Assembly (NCBI RefSeq): GCF_000473265.1 | Contig: NZ_KI421511.1 | Location: 3,943,560-4,007,559, forward strand | Length of the DNA: 64,000 nt | Source of the DNA: Amycolatopsis thermoflava N1165 | GTDB lineage: Bacteria; Actinomycetota; Actinomycetes; Mycobacteriales; Pseudonocardiaceae | Reading direction: 5' to 3' | In this document: piece by piece, positions 25,101 to 35,586 of the stretch | Position numbering within the stretch: the first letter of the stretch is position 1 | How the letters are laid out: the number at the start of each line of letters is the position of its first letter | Program-made: the position numbers and the translations under genes | The notes under the pieces: model-generated | The model's database searches: none | What the model was told of the DNA's origin: nothing | What the model saw: only the letters and a program-made list of their open reading frames with translations

Positions 25101-27112
25101 GCCGCGGCGAACGCGTCCTGGAAACGTTCGCGCAGGTCAACCTCGGCGTCGCCGAGGTCGGTGAGGCCGATGCGCAGGCCGAAGTCGTAGACCCAGGAGC
25201 GGGTGCCGTCCCAGCGGCGCAGCTCGTAGGGCCGCTCGTCGACGACCTCCAGGCCCATCCGCTGCAGCACCGGCAGCACGGCCGACAGCGTGACGCCCTC
25301 GCCGAGCAGGTAGAGCTTGAACCGCCGCTCCCCCGGCTCCGCGCCGTCCGGCGTGTAGAACGACATCGCCAGGTCGTCGGGGCCGGTCAGGCCTTCCAGC
25401 TTGCGCAGGTCGGCGAGCGCCTCGACGGCGGTGAAGTCCTCCTTGTACGCCTCCGGGAAGATGCCCGAGTAGCGCTGGCCCAGCTCACCTGCCGACTCCT
25501 CGCCGAGGGTGGCGGTGGTGCGGGCGACCTCGCCCGCCCGCTCGCGCCGTTCGGCCAGGATCGCCTCGACCATCAGGTCGTCCCAGTTGCGCACCGCGGC
25601 GTTGAGCCGTTCCTGGATGCGCAGCACGTCCGGCTCGACGCGCGTGGCCGGGTCGGTGTGGACGGTGAAGTGCACCTGGGCGAGCGCGGTCTCGCCGACG
25701 CGCGTGCCGTACTCGAGGTGGGTGCCCTCCAGTTCGGCGAGCAGCACCTCCTGCATCGCCAGGCGGGACCGGGTCGTGTAGCGGTCGCGCGGCAGGAACA
25801 CCAGGCACGAGTAGAAGCGGCCGAAGGTGTCGCGGCGCAGGAACAGCCGCAGACGGCGCCGGTCGGACAGCGTGATCGCGCCGATGGCGGTCGAGTAGAG
25901 CGAGTCCAGGTCGGCGGAGAACAGGTCGGCGCGCGGCCAGTTCTGCAGGACCTCCAGCATGCGCTGGCCGGAGTAGGACTCCATGGGGAAGCCGGCGCGG
26001 TGGATGACCTCGCACACCTTGCGCGAGACGACCGGGACGTCGAGGACGTCCTCGTGCAGCGCGGAGGTGGTGAACATGCCGAGGAACCGGTGCTCACCGG
26101 TGACGTTGCCGCGCTCGTCGAACGTCTTGACGCCCACGTAGTACGGGTAGACCGGACGGTTCACAGTGGACGGTGCGCTGGCCTGCGTGAGGACGAGCAG
26201 GTGCGGGGCGAGCGCGGTGGCGGCCGAGTCGGGGCCCGCGGTGAGGCTGCGCGCGGCGAGGCTGTCCTGGCGGAGCACGCCGAGCCCGGACGCGAGGACG
26301 GCCCGCAGGGCGGGTTCGTCGGTGCCCGGGTCGGGGTCCTCGACCAGTTCGTAGCGGCGGTAGCCGAGGAACATGAAATGGCCGTCGGCGAGCCAGCGCA
26401 GGAGGTTCGCGCCCTCGGCGACCTCGTCGGCGGGCAGGGGCGGCGGGGTGGCGTCGAGCTCGGCCGCGAGGCTTTCCGCGGCCTGGATCATCTTGTCGGT
26501 GTCCTCGACGACCTCGCGGACGTCGCCCAGCACGGAGGCGAGGTGGGTGTCCAGCTCGCGGGCGCGGTTGAGGTCGGTGATGAGGTCGATCTCGACGTAC
26601 ATCCAGGATTCGACCATCGCGCCCTCGGGCGGGTTGGCGACGTCAGCGGCCGGGTGGACCTTGACGAGTTCGCCGGTGATGTCCCGCGTGACGGCGACGA
26701 TCGGGTGCACGAGGCGCTGGACCTGGACGCCGTCGCGGGCGAGCTTGGCGGTGATCGAGTCGACCAGGTAGGGCATGTCGTCGGTGACGATCTGGACCAC
26801 GGTGGCGTCGCGGGTCCAGCCGTCCTCGGCGGTGGTCGGGTTCAGCAGCCGGACGGCGGGCCGCCCCGGCATGCGGTTGCGGGCGAACTCCTGGTGGGAC
26901 CGGACGGCGCCGACGAGGTCCACGGGGTCGTCGCCGAGGATCTCGTCGGCCGGGATGTGGCGGTAGTAGAGGCGGATGAGGTCGGCGATGTCGGGAGCGT
27001 GCCGGGCCGCGGCTTCGATCAGCTCGTCCCGGATCTGCTCCGGGCTGGCGGGTCGTAGGCGGTCGGTTCCGGTCGCGGTTCCGGGGCGGACGGACACTCT
27101 CGTCGAGCTCAT
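22151..27112 (-). CDS. gdh: NAD-specific glutamate dehydrogenase, 180-kDa class
   Basis: A 1653-residue enzyme oxidising glutamate to 2-oxoglutarate with NAD, linking nitrogen metabolism to the TCA cycle. The long N-terminal regulatory region contains ACT-like segments. The catalytic domain follows, with GSVARGGLRWSDRREDFRTE, the substrate-Lys region VGAKGGFVVKRPP, GIGDMAGDVFGNGML and NHLHVFLDPNPD, then a helical C-terminal domain. In mycobacteria this enzyme is inhibited by the FHA protein GarA. I choose the ATG at 27112: GGAGAG lies about 9 nt upstream, whereas a TTG at 27121 would abut it. It heads a four-gene operon. Confidence 0.96.
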   Translation of the reverse strand: MSSTRVSVRPGTATGTDRLRPASPEQIRDELIEAAARHAPDIADLIRLYYRHIPADEILGDDPVDLVGAVRSHQEFARNRMPGRPAVRLLNPTTAEDGWTRDATVVQIVTDDMPYLVDSITAKLARDGVQVQRLVHPIVAVTRDITGELVKVHPAADVANPPEGAMVESWMYVEIDLITDLNRARELDTHLASVLGDVREVVEDTDKMIQAAESLAAELDATPPPLPADEVAEGANLLRWLADGHFMFLGYRRYELVEDPDPGTDEPALRAVLASGLGVLRQDSLAARSLTAGPDSAATALAPHLLVLTQASAPSTVNRPVYPYYVGVKTFDERGNVTGEHRFLGMFTTSALHEDVLDVPVVSRKVCEVIHRAGFPMESYSGQRMLEVLQNWPRADLFSADLDSLYSTAIGAITLSDRRRLRLFLRRDTFGRFYSCLVFLPRDRYTTRSRLAMQEVLLAELEGTHLEYGTRVGETALAQVHFTVHTDPATRVEPDVLRIQERLNAAVRNWDDLMVEAILAERRERAGEVARTTATLGEESAGELGQRYSGIFPEAYKEDFTAVEALADLRKLEGLTGPDDLAMSFYTPDGAEPGERRFKLYLLGEGVTLSAVLPVLQRMGLEVVDERPYELRRWDGTRSWVYDFGLRIGLTDLGDAEVDLRERFQDAFAAAWRGDCEVDDFNALVLRAGLSWRQAAVLRAYSRYLRQAGTPYSQEYIQRAVLAHTDIAKALVKLFEHRFDLATNPDADEQTEALIGEISAMIDAVTSLDEDRILRRLLSVICATLRTNYRVTDADGRPRPYLALKLDPKSVPDLPEPRPRFEIFVYSPRVEGVHLRFGSVARGGLRWSDRREDFRTEILGLVKAQAVKNAVIVPVGAKGGFVVKRPPAPTGDPGVDRDAHLAEGIACYRMFISGLLDLTDNLVEGRTVPAKDVVRYDGDDNYLVVAADKGTATFSDIANEVSASYGFWLGDAFASGGSVGYDHKAMGITARGAWESVKRHFRELGVDTQSQDFTVVGIGDMAGDVFGNGMLLSEHIRLVAAFNHLHVFLDPNPDAAASFRERKRLFELPRSSWEDYDRSLISEGGGVFSRSAKTIPVSPQVRQALGLADDVTQLAPADLIRAILLAPVDLLWNGGIGTYVKAETESHADAGDKANDAVRVNGNQLRVKVVGEGGNLGLTQRGRIEFARSGGKINTDALDNSAGVDCSDHEVNIKILLDHLVSSGALDREQRNELLHQMTDEVGRLVLADNYHQNAVLGVSRAHAPQMLPVHARLVANLEKAGALDRKLEALPSKQQFQALEKAGDGLTSPELATLLAHVKLELKDELLASDLPDAEVFARRLPEYFPEPLRERFADRIGEHPLRRQIITTLLVNEVVDGAGVSYAYRLAEEMNATATDAVRAYTIVTRVFNLNALWDDINALDNAVPTEVQDEMMLESRRLLDRAARWFLANRPQPLAVGAEISRFGPVVAELAPKVDTLLRGREAEAVREQADRYAEAGVPRELALRIAGLLDAYGLLDVVEVAELAVREAGVDAERSPEEASQLYYALSAHLDVDRLLTSISALERGNRWHALARLSLRDDVYSSLRAITLDALRHSDPEDDTDEKIAQWEKTNASRLARTRVALDEINQSGRLDLATLSVAARQLRSTVR

Positions 27113-28055
27113 CTCAGGCAACTCTCCACCGAGTCTGATCGCGCGCGTGACGCTGAACGAACACCACCATAACCAGCTCGTAAAACCTGCTGACGCCCGA
27201 CCGTCGGATTGTTGAATCGATGCACAATCGAGGCAGATCGGAGCGGGGGTTCGGAGGTGTTCATAGTGCCTCCGCGCCCGGGGTCCGAGCGGCCCGGCGG
27301 TGCCGCGGGCCGCTTCTGTTCATCCCCGCGACTGCCCCGGCTGCCGACGCGGCAAACCGCCGAGGATGCACCGCCGCCTGATGCCCGGCCCCACGGGGTG
27401 GCAAGGCGCCAAGCCGCCGCGAGATGCACCGCCGCCCGGTGCCCGGGGCCGCCAGCCGCTACACCAGCCGCATAGTTGCCGGCCGCTGCACCAGCCGCGA
27501 ACGCCAACCCTCCAAACGCCTAGCCACTGCACCAGCCACCAGCACCAGCCGCCCGGGCTGCCAGCCGCCGACGTCTCACCGCGCCAACTCCTTGCTCCGC
27601 TCCACCAGTCCCAGGAACCCCCGCCGCGGGCCCACGCCGCAGACCGCCGCGAATTCCACCGCGGCCGCGGACTGCGGCGAATTCCCCCTTCGGCACTCCC
27701 CGGCCCACCAGCCACCGGAGCTCGCCAACGCGCGATCGCCCCACCGCCAACCCTCACCCCGGCTGCGCCCCCGAGGGGCACCAGCGCAGCAACGCCCCAC
27801 CGCCAACCCCTCACCATCGGCCCGGCCGCCAACCCCTCACGCCGGCTGCGCCCCCGGACCGGGCACCACCGCAGCAACGCCCCACCGCCAACCGCTCACC
27901 ATCGGCCCCGCCGCCAACCCCTCACCCCGGCTACGCCCCCGAGGGGCACCAGCGCAGCAACGCCCCACCGCCGACTCCTCACCCCGGGAGGGGTCGCCAG
28001 CGCGGCAGCGCCAGGCCAAGCCTGCCGCGCCCGGCGTCGACAGACCGGCCGGTGC
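27113..28055. other. Gene-free region with gdh promoter side and tandem repeats
   Basis: About 940 bp upstream of gdh and downstream of the TPR protein gene. I find no supported gene. From about 27440 it is built of CACCAGCC/GCCAACCC-type motifs that grade into larger tandem units from 27738. Reading frames through it are Arg/Pro/Ala-rich on one strand and Gly/Trp-rich on the other, which is what the repeats force. Confidence 0.6.
27738..27992. repeat. Degenerate tandem repeat of about 83 bp
   Basis: Four units begin with GCCCCACCGCCAACC-like sequence at 27738, 27794, 27879 and 27962 (spacing 56, 85, 83 bp). They share the phrases CCCCGGCTGCGCCCCCGAGG and GGGCACCAGCGCAGCAAC; one unit has an internal duplication of CCAACCCCTCACCATCGGCCC-type sequence. 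Confidence 0.85.
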
Positions 28056-31000
28056 TCAGCGGTCGCCGCGGTGGCGGCCGTTTCCGGGCTCGCTGCCGTT
28101 GCGTCCGTGGCCGTTGACGGGCCGCGGCTCGGAGGACGATTGGTTGCCGAGTCGCTTCACGAGCGCCGCCGCGCTCGCGGTGCCCGCCTGGTGTTCGGCG
28201 AGCGCGCGGGCCAGCAGGTCCGCGAGCCCGGCGTCCTCCGGCAGGTCGTCGTCCGGCACGCCGGTCAGCTCAGTGCGGAACGGCTCGCCGAGCCCGTCGT
28301 CCTGGAGCACCGGCGCGTTCGTGAACGGGGTCTCCGAGGTGCTGTTGCTGGGCGCCGGTTCGCTGTCCGTGTCGGCGGAGTCGTCCCACGGCGCCAGCGA
28401 CGGTGGCAGCCGCAAGCGCGGCAACCAGTTGTCGATGACCGGCATGCTCGGCGCGGGCTCGTTCTCACTGCGAGCGTCGGGTTCGGCCCGCCCAGTCTGC
28501 GGGATGTCCGCCCGGTTGACCGGCTCCGCATCCGCACTCAACCACGACTCGCTCGACGAATCGCTGCCCTCCCGGGCGGCGATCTCCCGAGCCGCATCCT
28601 CACGCCCGGAGAACTCGCGGCCCGCGTCGGAGCCGCTAAGGGGCGCGCTCTCGTCCACTCGCCCAGCGGAATCCCGGGCCGCATCCTCACGCCGGGAGAA
28701 CTCGCGGCGCGCGTCCGAGCCGCTGAGCGTTGTGCTCTCGCCCGCCCGCACGGCGGAATCCCGGGCCGCATCGTCATGGCCGGAGAACTCGCGGGGCGTG
28801 CCCGAGTCACCGCTGAGGGGCGTGCTCTCGTCCGCTCGCCGGGCGGAGTTCCGATCCGAATCCGCGCGCGAGTTGGCGGATTCACTGCGGACGTCCTCGC
28901 CCACACCGAACTCCTCGCGCGCGGCGGATTCCCGGCTCGGGCCGTCCTCGGCGCGGCGGCGTCCACCCGACTCGGGCTCCCCTGCCCCGGGCGCGCGGCG
29001 GCGCCCGCCACCCGCACCGGTGCTGACCCCCAGCCGGTCCAGCACGCTCCGCGCCGCGACCGACCCGTGCTCCGAATCGTGCCGCGTCTTCCGCGACGCC
29101 CGCGTGTCAGCGCGCTCCGATCGGGAAAGCGCCACGATGTCGGACGAGACTTCGCCGGGCGAGACGTCCGCCGGTTGCCCGTCCGAGTTCTCCTCGGCCC
29201 GCCGCCGCCCTCCGGCTTTCCGCCGCTCGGGATCCGACTGCATGCCGGACGCGACCGTCTCAGGCCGCCGGTACCGCACCACGTCGCCAGAAGCCGGTTC
29301 GGACCGCGCCACCGCCGCGACCTCGTCAGCCCGCCCCGTCGAGGAATCGGTCCGCTCAGTGTGGGATGCCGTCGCCACTTCGTCAGCGAGCACCGCCTCA
29401 CGCGCCCCGAACCGGGACGCTTCCTCGCCAGCCCGGCTCCGCGCGGACTCACGCCGGTCCAGCCGCGAGACGCTCTCGCCAGCCCGGTCCCGCACCGACT
29501 CACGCTGCTCAAGCCGCGCCACCGCCGCGCTCTCGTCCGCCTTCGCTCGCGCGGACTCACGCTCGGACCGTGCCACCTCGTCCGCCCGCGCGCGCCCGGA
29601 CTCACGCTCGGACGCTCGCGAGGGCCGCTCCGGCTCCTCGAACCGCGACCCGGTCCCGATCTCGTCCCACCGCGAAACCCCTGCCGCATCCTCGGCGCGG
29701 GAAGCCTTCGCGACGTCCGCCAGCCGCTTGTCGGCTGGCTCGGGCGCAAGCGACCAGCTCGGCCGCTCGCTGTTGTTCCGGCCCTGTTCCGCCGCCGCGC
29801 GCGGACGCGGAGCGTCCGCGTGCGCGGTCGTCACCTCGGCGCTGGGCTCACGGGTGGCCGGAACCTTCGGCTCGGGCACCGACAACGGCGCAACCGCAAC
29901 GGAAGCGCTCGCCGTCTCGCCCGCCGGCACCGACCCCAGCACGCGGTCCAGGTCGACCTCGTGCCCGCCACCGCCGAACTCACCGGCGAGCAGTCCCACC
30001 GCCTGACGGCGGGCCCGCGCGTGGATGTGCTCGGCCGCCCGCGCCAGCTGCAGGCACTCGATGGCTTCGGCGTAGCGGCCGAGCCGCTCCTCCACGTGTG
30101 CCAGCTCGGTCCACAGGCGCGCGGTCAACGCGTGCAACTCGTGCCGTTCGGTGGCGTGCACGGCATCCCGCAGCATGCGCGCGGCCGCCTCCACGCTGCC
30201 GGAGGGCAGCAGGACCCGCGTCGCGATCGCCATCCGGAGCCAACCCGCCGGCGCGACGGACGCGGCTCGCGCCGGTTCGTCGAGCACCGACTGCGCGAGC
30301 TCCAGCGCGTTCTTGCCGTCCCCGCGGTCGAGCAGCGAGCACACGAGCTGGAGCACCAGCCGGATCCGCACGACACCACCGTCGTGCTGCGCGTCCTCCA
30401 GCTGCTCGAGGAAGCCGAGCCCGGTGCGCGCCGCGTCGGCCGCGCCGATGACGTCGCCGTGACGCCGCCGGTGCGCCGACACCGCGACCCGGAGCAGCGA
30501 CCGCGCGAGCAGCCGCCCATCTCCGTCGAGGTCGTCGTCCGCGCCGCACAACCGGTCGGCCTCGGCGAGGGTCTTGTCGAGCTCCAGCTTGCGCCCGAAC
30601 TGCGCCAAGCACGCCACCAGCTGGCTGAGCACCGCCGCCTTCCGCGCGCCGCCGAAGCCGGACGAGTCCAGCACCGGCCGCAGCGCGGCGAGCCCGGTGA
30701 GCGGCGCGCCGACGCTACGGGCGCACACGGCGAGGTCGGTGCGCAGCTGCGCCGCGAGCGTTGTCTGCCCCGTGTCCTCCGCGGCACGCAGAGCAGCCAC
30801 GGCACGCCCCACCGTGGGCGCGCGCAGACCGAGACGAACCCGCGCGGACACCGCGAGCCCTTCACCACGCACCCACAGCTCCTCGGCACCCGCGGCCTCG
30901 GCCAGGGCCGCCGCCCGCTCCCCGAGTACGAGCGCCAGCTCGGGCGCGCGCAGCTCGAAGTCGGCGGCCTGGCCGAGCATGCGCTCGACCGCGGCGATCT

Positions 31001-31100
31001 CCGCGCTCCGGCCACCGTCCTGCGGACGCGAACCGGATCGGCTGTGCTGGGTGGCTACCAAGGGGACTCCGCTTCCGTGTCGGCTCGAGCGTGCTAGCAC
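28056..31100 (-). CDS. Large protein with TPR-like N-terminal domain and disordered repeat region
   Basis: A 1014-residue protein that I do not recognise. Residues about 30-360 are helical TPR/SARP-like repeats (ALVLGERAAALAEAAG, LRTDLAVCARSVGAPLTGLAAL, RYAEAIECLQLARAAEH). Residues about 380-900 are low-complexity, rich in Arg, Glu, Asp and Ser (SVSRLDRRESARSRAGEEASR), with a block of about 32 residues repeated roughly three times (ARDSAxRxxEST-LSGS-REFS, nucleotides about 28590-28860). The C-terminus returns to a short ordered motif GLADLLARALAEHQAGTASAAALVKRLG. There is no signal peptide. It starts 13 bp after ettA on the same strand, so it is translated from the same operon. The GTG at 31100 is chosen; a TTG 39 bp downstream also has a Shine-Dalgarno-like sequence. 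Confidence 0.75.
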   Translation of the reverse strand: MLARSSRHGSGVPLVATQHSRSGSRPQDGGRSAEIAAVERMLGQAADFELRAPELALVLGERAAALAEAAGAEELWVRGEGLAVSARVRLGLRAPTVGRAVAALRAAEDTGQTTLAAQLRTDLAVCARSVGAPLTGLAALRPVLDSSGFGGARKAAVLSQLVACLAQFGRKLELDKTLAEADRLCGADDDLDGDGRLLARSLLRVAVSAHRRRHGDVIGAADAARTGLGFLEQLEDAQHDGGVVRIRLVLQLVCSLLDRGDGKNALELAQSVLDEPARAASVAPAGWLRMAIATRVLLPSGSVEAAARMLRDAVHATERHELHALTARLWTELAHVEERLGRYAEAIECLQLARAAEHIHARARRQAVGLLAGEFGGGGHEVDLDRVLGSVPAGETASASVAVAPLSVPEPKVPATREPSAEVTTAHADAPRPRAAAEQGRNNSERPSWSLAPEPADKRLADVAKASRAEDAAGVSRWDEIGTGSRFEEPERPSRASERESGRARADEVARSERESARAKADESAAVARLEQRESVRDRAGESVSRLDRRESARSRAGEEASRFGAREAVLADEVATASHTERTDSSTGRADEVAAVARSEPASGDVVRYRRPETVASGMQSDPERRKAGGRRRAEENSDGQPADVSPGEVSSDIVALSRSERADTRASRKTRHDSEHGSVAARSVLDRLGVSTGAGGGRRRAPGAGEPESGGRRRAEDGPSRESAAREEFGVGEDVRSESANSRADSDRNSARRADESTPLSGDSGTPREFSGHDDAARDSAVRAGESTTLSGSDARREFSRREDAARDSAGRVDESAPLSGSDAGREFSGREDAAREIAAREGSDSSSESWLSADAEPVNRADIPQTGRAEPDARSENEPAPSMPVIDNWLPRLRLPPSLAPWDDSADTDSEPAPSNSTSETPFTNAPVLQDDGLGEPFRTELTGVPDDDLPEDAGLADLLARALAEHQAGTASAAALVKRLGNQSSSEPRPVNGHGRNGSEPGNGRHRGDR
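28590..28860 (-). repeat. In-frame repeat of about 32 codons
   Basis: Three imperfect copies encode ESxPLSGS..REFSxREDAARDSA-like segments within the disordered part of the TPR protein. Unit length is always a multiple of three, so the frame is kept. Confidence 0.75.
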
Positions 31101-31113
31101 GGGGCTTCCCCGC

Positions 31114-32790
<1,677 letters not shown>

Positions 32791-32888
32791 GCCCACGATC
32801 GTAGAGCCGTGTCACGCGCGACCGAACGCCGGTCACCATCCCGCGACGGACAGTCAACCCCCCGTCACCGTGGAGAACGCTCCGCTCG

Positions 32889-33386
32889 TCACGGGCCCTG
32901 CCCTCCTCGCGGCCCGGCGAGTGCCGGCGCGGGCGCCTCGACGGGCCCGTCCTGCAGGGTTTCGACGGCGGGCCCGGCAGCCTCCCACAACGGGATCTGG
33001 GACGGGACATCGGGTTCGGGCCGCGAGCCCCGCCTCAGCGAGACGCCGCACTGGGCGAGGTTCGGCCCGAGCGCGAAAGCCTCGAGTTCAAGTTGAGCAC
33101 GAGACCCGCCGGTGTCCGGATCACCGGTGTGCAGCCGCCCGTTGACCACGACCGGATCGCCTCGGCGCAGCCCGTCCGCGGCCGATACCGCCATCCCGCG
33201 ACGGCACACCACCCGCGCCGAGAAGCGCCTGCCCGGCACCCACTCCTGTCTGTTCCGATCGAACCGGCGCTCGTCGCTGCGCACCCAGAAGATCGCCAGC
33301 TCGTGCCGGTCCTGCCCGACCCGCTTGACCGTGATGTCGCTGGTCACCGTGCCCACCAGGGTCACCATCGTCTCCCCGATCGCCAT
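32889..33386 (-). CDS. Single-stranded DNA-binding protein (second, SsbB-like paralogue; Rv2478c-like)
   Basis: A 165-residue OB-fold SSB: MAIGETMVTLVGTVTSDITVKRVGQD, ERRFDRNRQEWVPGRRFSARVVCRRGMA and RRGDPVVVNGRLHTGD are the SSB core. The C-terminus lacks the acidic DDIPF-type tip that recruits repair proteins in the main SSB, ending instead in a Pro/Ala/Gly tail. That suggests a paralogue with a special role, as described for mycobacterial and Streptomyces SsbB. The ATG at 33386 follows GGAGAGCGGCG. Confidence 0.88.
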   Translation of the reverse strand: MAIGETMVTLVGTVTSDITVKRVGQDRHELAIFWVRSDERRFDRNRQEWVPGRRFSARVVCRRGMAVSAADGLRRGDPVVVNGRLHTGDPDTGGSRAQLELEAFALGPNLAQCGVSLRRGSRPEPDVPSQIPLWEAAGPAVETLQDGPVEAPAPALAGPRGGQGP

Positions 33387-33500
33387 CGCCGCTCTCCTTC
33401 TCACTCGTCGTCACCGGCTTGAGACCAAGAGTGCACCGGAAACGAGCGATTGGGAGCGCGAAAGCGAAAACGGCCGAAATCTGTGGATGGTTTCGGGCCG

Positions 33501-33509
33501 TGTGGACAA
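33501..33509 (-). other. DnaA-box-like site upstream of the ssb paralogue
   Basis: TGTGGACAA on the plus strand, i.e. TTGTCCACA on the minus strand, the actinobacterial DnaA-box consensus, about 115 bp before the ssb-like start. Confidence 0.4.
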
Positions 33510-33556
33510 CTCGCCGGGTTGATCGGTCGTGCCCCCGGAATTGTCGGTGGGCTGTG

Positions 33557-35566
33557 CTACGGGCGCGGCTTGCCCTGGTCCGCCATCTGCTTGAGCATCG
33601 CGTTGTAGGCCGCCAGTTCCTGGTCGCCGCTGGCCTCCTCGCGGCGGTCCTTCCGCTTCGCCTCACGCGCGTCGGCCCGCGACCACTGCACAAGCAACGC
33701 GATCAGCACCAGCAGAACCGGGACCTCGCCGGACGCCCACGCGATGCCGCCGCCGAGGCGCTGATCCGCGAGCAGGTCGGACACCCACGGCAGGTGCAGC
33801 GCCCGGTAGAAGTTGTCGCCGATGATCGTCTGCTTCGACATCAGGATCACGCCGAAGAAGGCGTGGAACGGCATCGCGGCGAACATCATCCCGAGCCGGC
33901 CGAGGTGCGGCAGGCGCCGCGGAGCCTGGTCGACCCCGATCACCGGCCAGTAGAAGACGTAACCGGCGAGGAGGAAATGGGCATTCATCAGAAGGTGTGC
34001 CCAGTGGTAGTTCAGCGCCGCGTCGAACAAGCCGGAGAAGTACAGCGCGTAGAACGAACCGACGAACAAGGCCAGCGCGACGATCGGATGGGTGAGCACG
34101 CGGGACACCGGTGAATGCACCGCCGCCAGCAGCCACTCGCGCGGTCCCGGCGGGGCGTCCCGGCCCGCCACCGGCAGCGCCCGCAGCGCCAGCGTCACCG
34201 GACCGCCCAGCACGAACAGCACCGGCGCGATCATCGACAGGAGCATGTGGCTGCCCATGTGCACGCTGAACATCGCGGGCGAGTAGCGCCCGATGCCGGA
34301 CGACGTGGCGATCAGCAGCACGAAACACCCGGTCAGCCACGCCACCGTGCGTCCCACCGGCCATTCGATCCCCTTGCGCCGCAACCGCCGCAGGCCTGCC
34401 AGGTAGAGCGCGGCCAGCACGATCGCAGCCGTGCCGTAGACGAGGTCGAAGCGCCAGTCGAACAGCAGCCGCAGCACGGTCGGCGCGCCGGGCAGGTCGT
34501 AGCCGATGAGCAGTTCCGTCGTCGACGGCTGGACCGCCTCCTGCGGCGGCGGGGTGCGGCCGAGCGCGGTGGCGATGCCGATCGTGACGAACATGATCAG
34601 GACCTCGACCGCGGCCAGCCGCAGCAGCTGCCCGCCGCCCTGTCCGTCCACCACCGCGCGCACCCCGCGGGTCCGCTGCTGCTGGCCGAACACGCCGAGC
34701 ACCAGCAACGCGACGACCTTCGCCACGACGAGCAGCCCGTACTCGGTGGTCAGCAGGTCGGACAGCGGCAGCCGGACCAGCGCGTTGACCACGCCGGACA
34801 CGGCCATCACGATCCAGCAGACCAGCGCGAGCCGGGAGAAGCGCCGCGCCGCGAGCGACAGGTGCTCCCCGCGCCGCCATCCGAGGGCGAGCAGCGCGAC
34901 CAGGCCGCCGACCCACAGCGACGCGGCGATCAGGTGGTAGAGCAGGCTGTTGGTGGCGAGGTCGTGCGAACCGCCGCTGGCCGAGTGGCCGGTCACGGCG
35001 ACCGGGACGAGCCCGGCGACGGACAGCCCGAACAGCGCCGCGGTCCAGCCCCACGACAGCGCCAGGCGGCAGCCGAGCACCAGCACGAGCGCGATGCCCG
35101 CCGTCCACAGCCAGGCCTTGGGCTGCTCGATCGCGTCCACCAGGTCCAGCAGGACCTGCGGCGAGAACAGCTCGGTGACCGGCTTGCCCGCCGCGTCCGC
35201 CGCGGTGAACAGGACCGAGGCGAGCGCGGCGAAGAACCACACCCACGCGGCGATCCCGGCGGTGCGCAGCGCCGCGTACCCGTCGCGCGCCAGCACGCCG
35301 GACTTCTGCGGCGGCACCAGGAAGGTCGCGAGCAGCAGGGACCCGACGCACACGACGGAGGCCGCGTCGGCGAGCACGCGGACCACGCCGACGCCGTACT
35401 GCGTCACGAGGCCCGGCTCGGGCAGGCCGGCGATCTGGTAGGTGGCCCCGCCGGACAGCGCGAGCAGCGCGACGGCCACCACCGCCGCCAGCAACCCGCA
35501 CACCAGGAGCAGCGGGAGGACGCTCACCCGGCGCCGGGACGCGGTCTCGGTAACTTCGGAGGGCAC
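33557..35566 (-). CDS. CopD-CtaG fusion: copper/cytochrome oxidase assembly membrane protein
   Basis: A polytopic protein of 669 residues. The N-terminal half (after a membrane helix at about 15-35) is a CopD-like copper-transport domain with eight to nine helices and the GHSASGGSHDLATNSLLYHLIAASLWVGG block. The C-terminal half is a caa3_CtaG domain (HMGSHMLLSMIAPVLFVLGGP, MNAHFLLAGYVFYWPVIGVD, MPFHAFFGVILM), His/Met-rich and probably copper-handling. It would deliver copper to cytochrome oxidase or across the membrane. The GTG at 35566 is chosen over a TTG at 35590. The C-terminal tail is charged and cytoplasmic. Confidence 0.9.
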   Translation of the reverse strand: MPSEVTETASRRRVSVLPLLLVCGLLAAVVAVALLALSGGATYQIAGLPEPGLVTQYGVGVVRVLADAASVVCVGSLLLATFLVPPQKSGVLARDGYAALRTAGIAAWVWFFAALASVLFTAADAAGKPVTELFSPQVLLDLVDAIEQPKAWLWTAGIALVLVLGCRLALSWGWTAALFGLSVAGLVPVAVTGHSASGGSHDLATNSLLYHLIAASLWVGGLVALLALGWRRGEHLSLAARRFSRLALVCWIVMAVSGVVNALVRLPLSDLLTTEYGLLVVAKVVALLVLGVFGQQQRTRGVRAVVDGQGGGQLLRLAAVEVLIMFVTIGIATALGRTPPPQEAVQPSTTELLIGYDLPGAPTVLRLLFDWRFDLVYGTAAIVLAALYLAGLRRLRRKGIEWPVGRTVAWLTGCFVLLIATSSGIGRYSPAMFSVHMGSHMLLSMIAPVLFVLGGPVTLALRALPVAGRDAPPGPREWLLAAVHSPVSRVLTHPIVALALFVGSFYALYFSGLFDAALNYHWAHLLMNAHFLLAGYVFYWPVIGVDQAPRRLPHLGRLGMMFAAMPFHAFFGVILMSKQTIIGDNFYRALHLPWVSDLLADQRLGGGIAWASGEVPVLLVLIALLVQWSRADAREAKRKDRREEASGDQELAAYNAMLKQMADQGKPRP

Positions 35567-35586
35567 ACGTCGAGGGTAGGCCCGCC

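Noticed and set aside
22000..27058. A reading frame of about 1690 codons on the plus strand opposite gdh
   Set aside because: It is the antisense mirror of a highly GC-rich gene; composition is Arg/Val/Gly/His-rich without domains, while the minus strand encodes a clear glutamate dehydrogenase.
27320..28019. Several Gly/Trp/Arg-rich minus-strand and Pro/Ala-rich plus-strand frames in the repeat region upstream of gdh
   Set aside because: They are created by tandem repeats, have no convincing ribosome-binding sites and no domain-like sequence.
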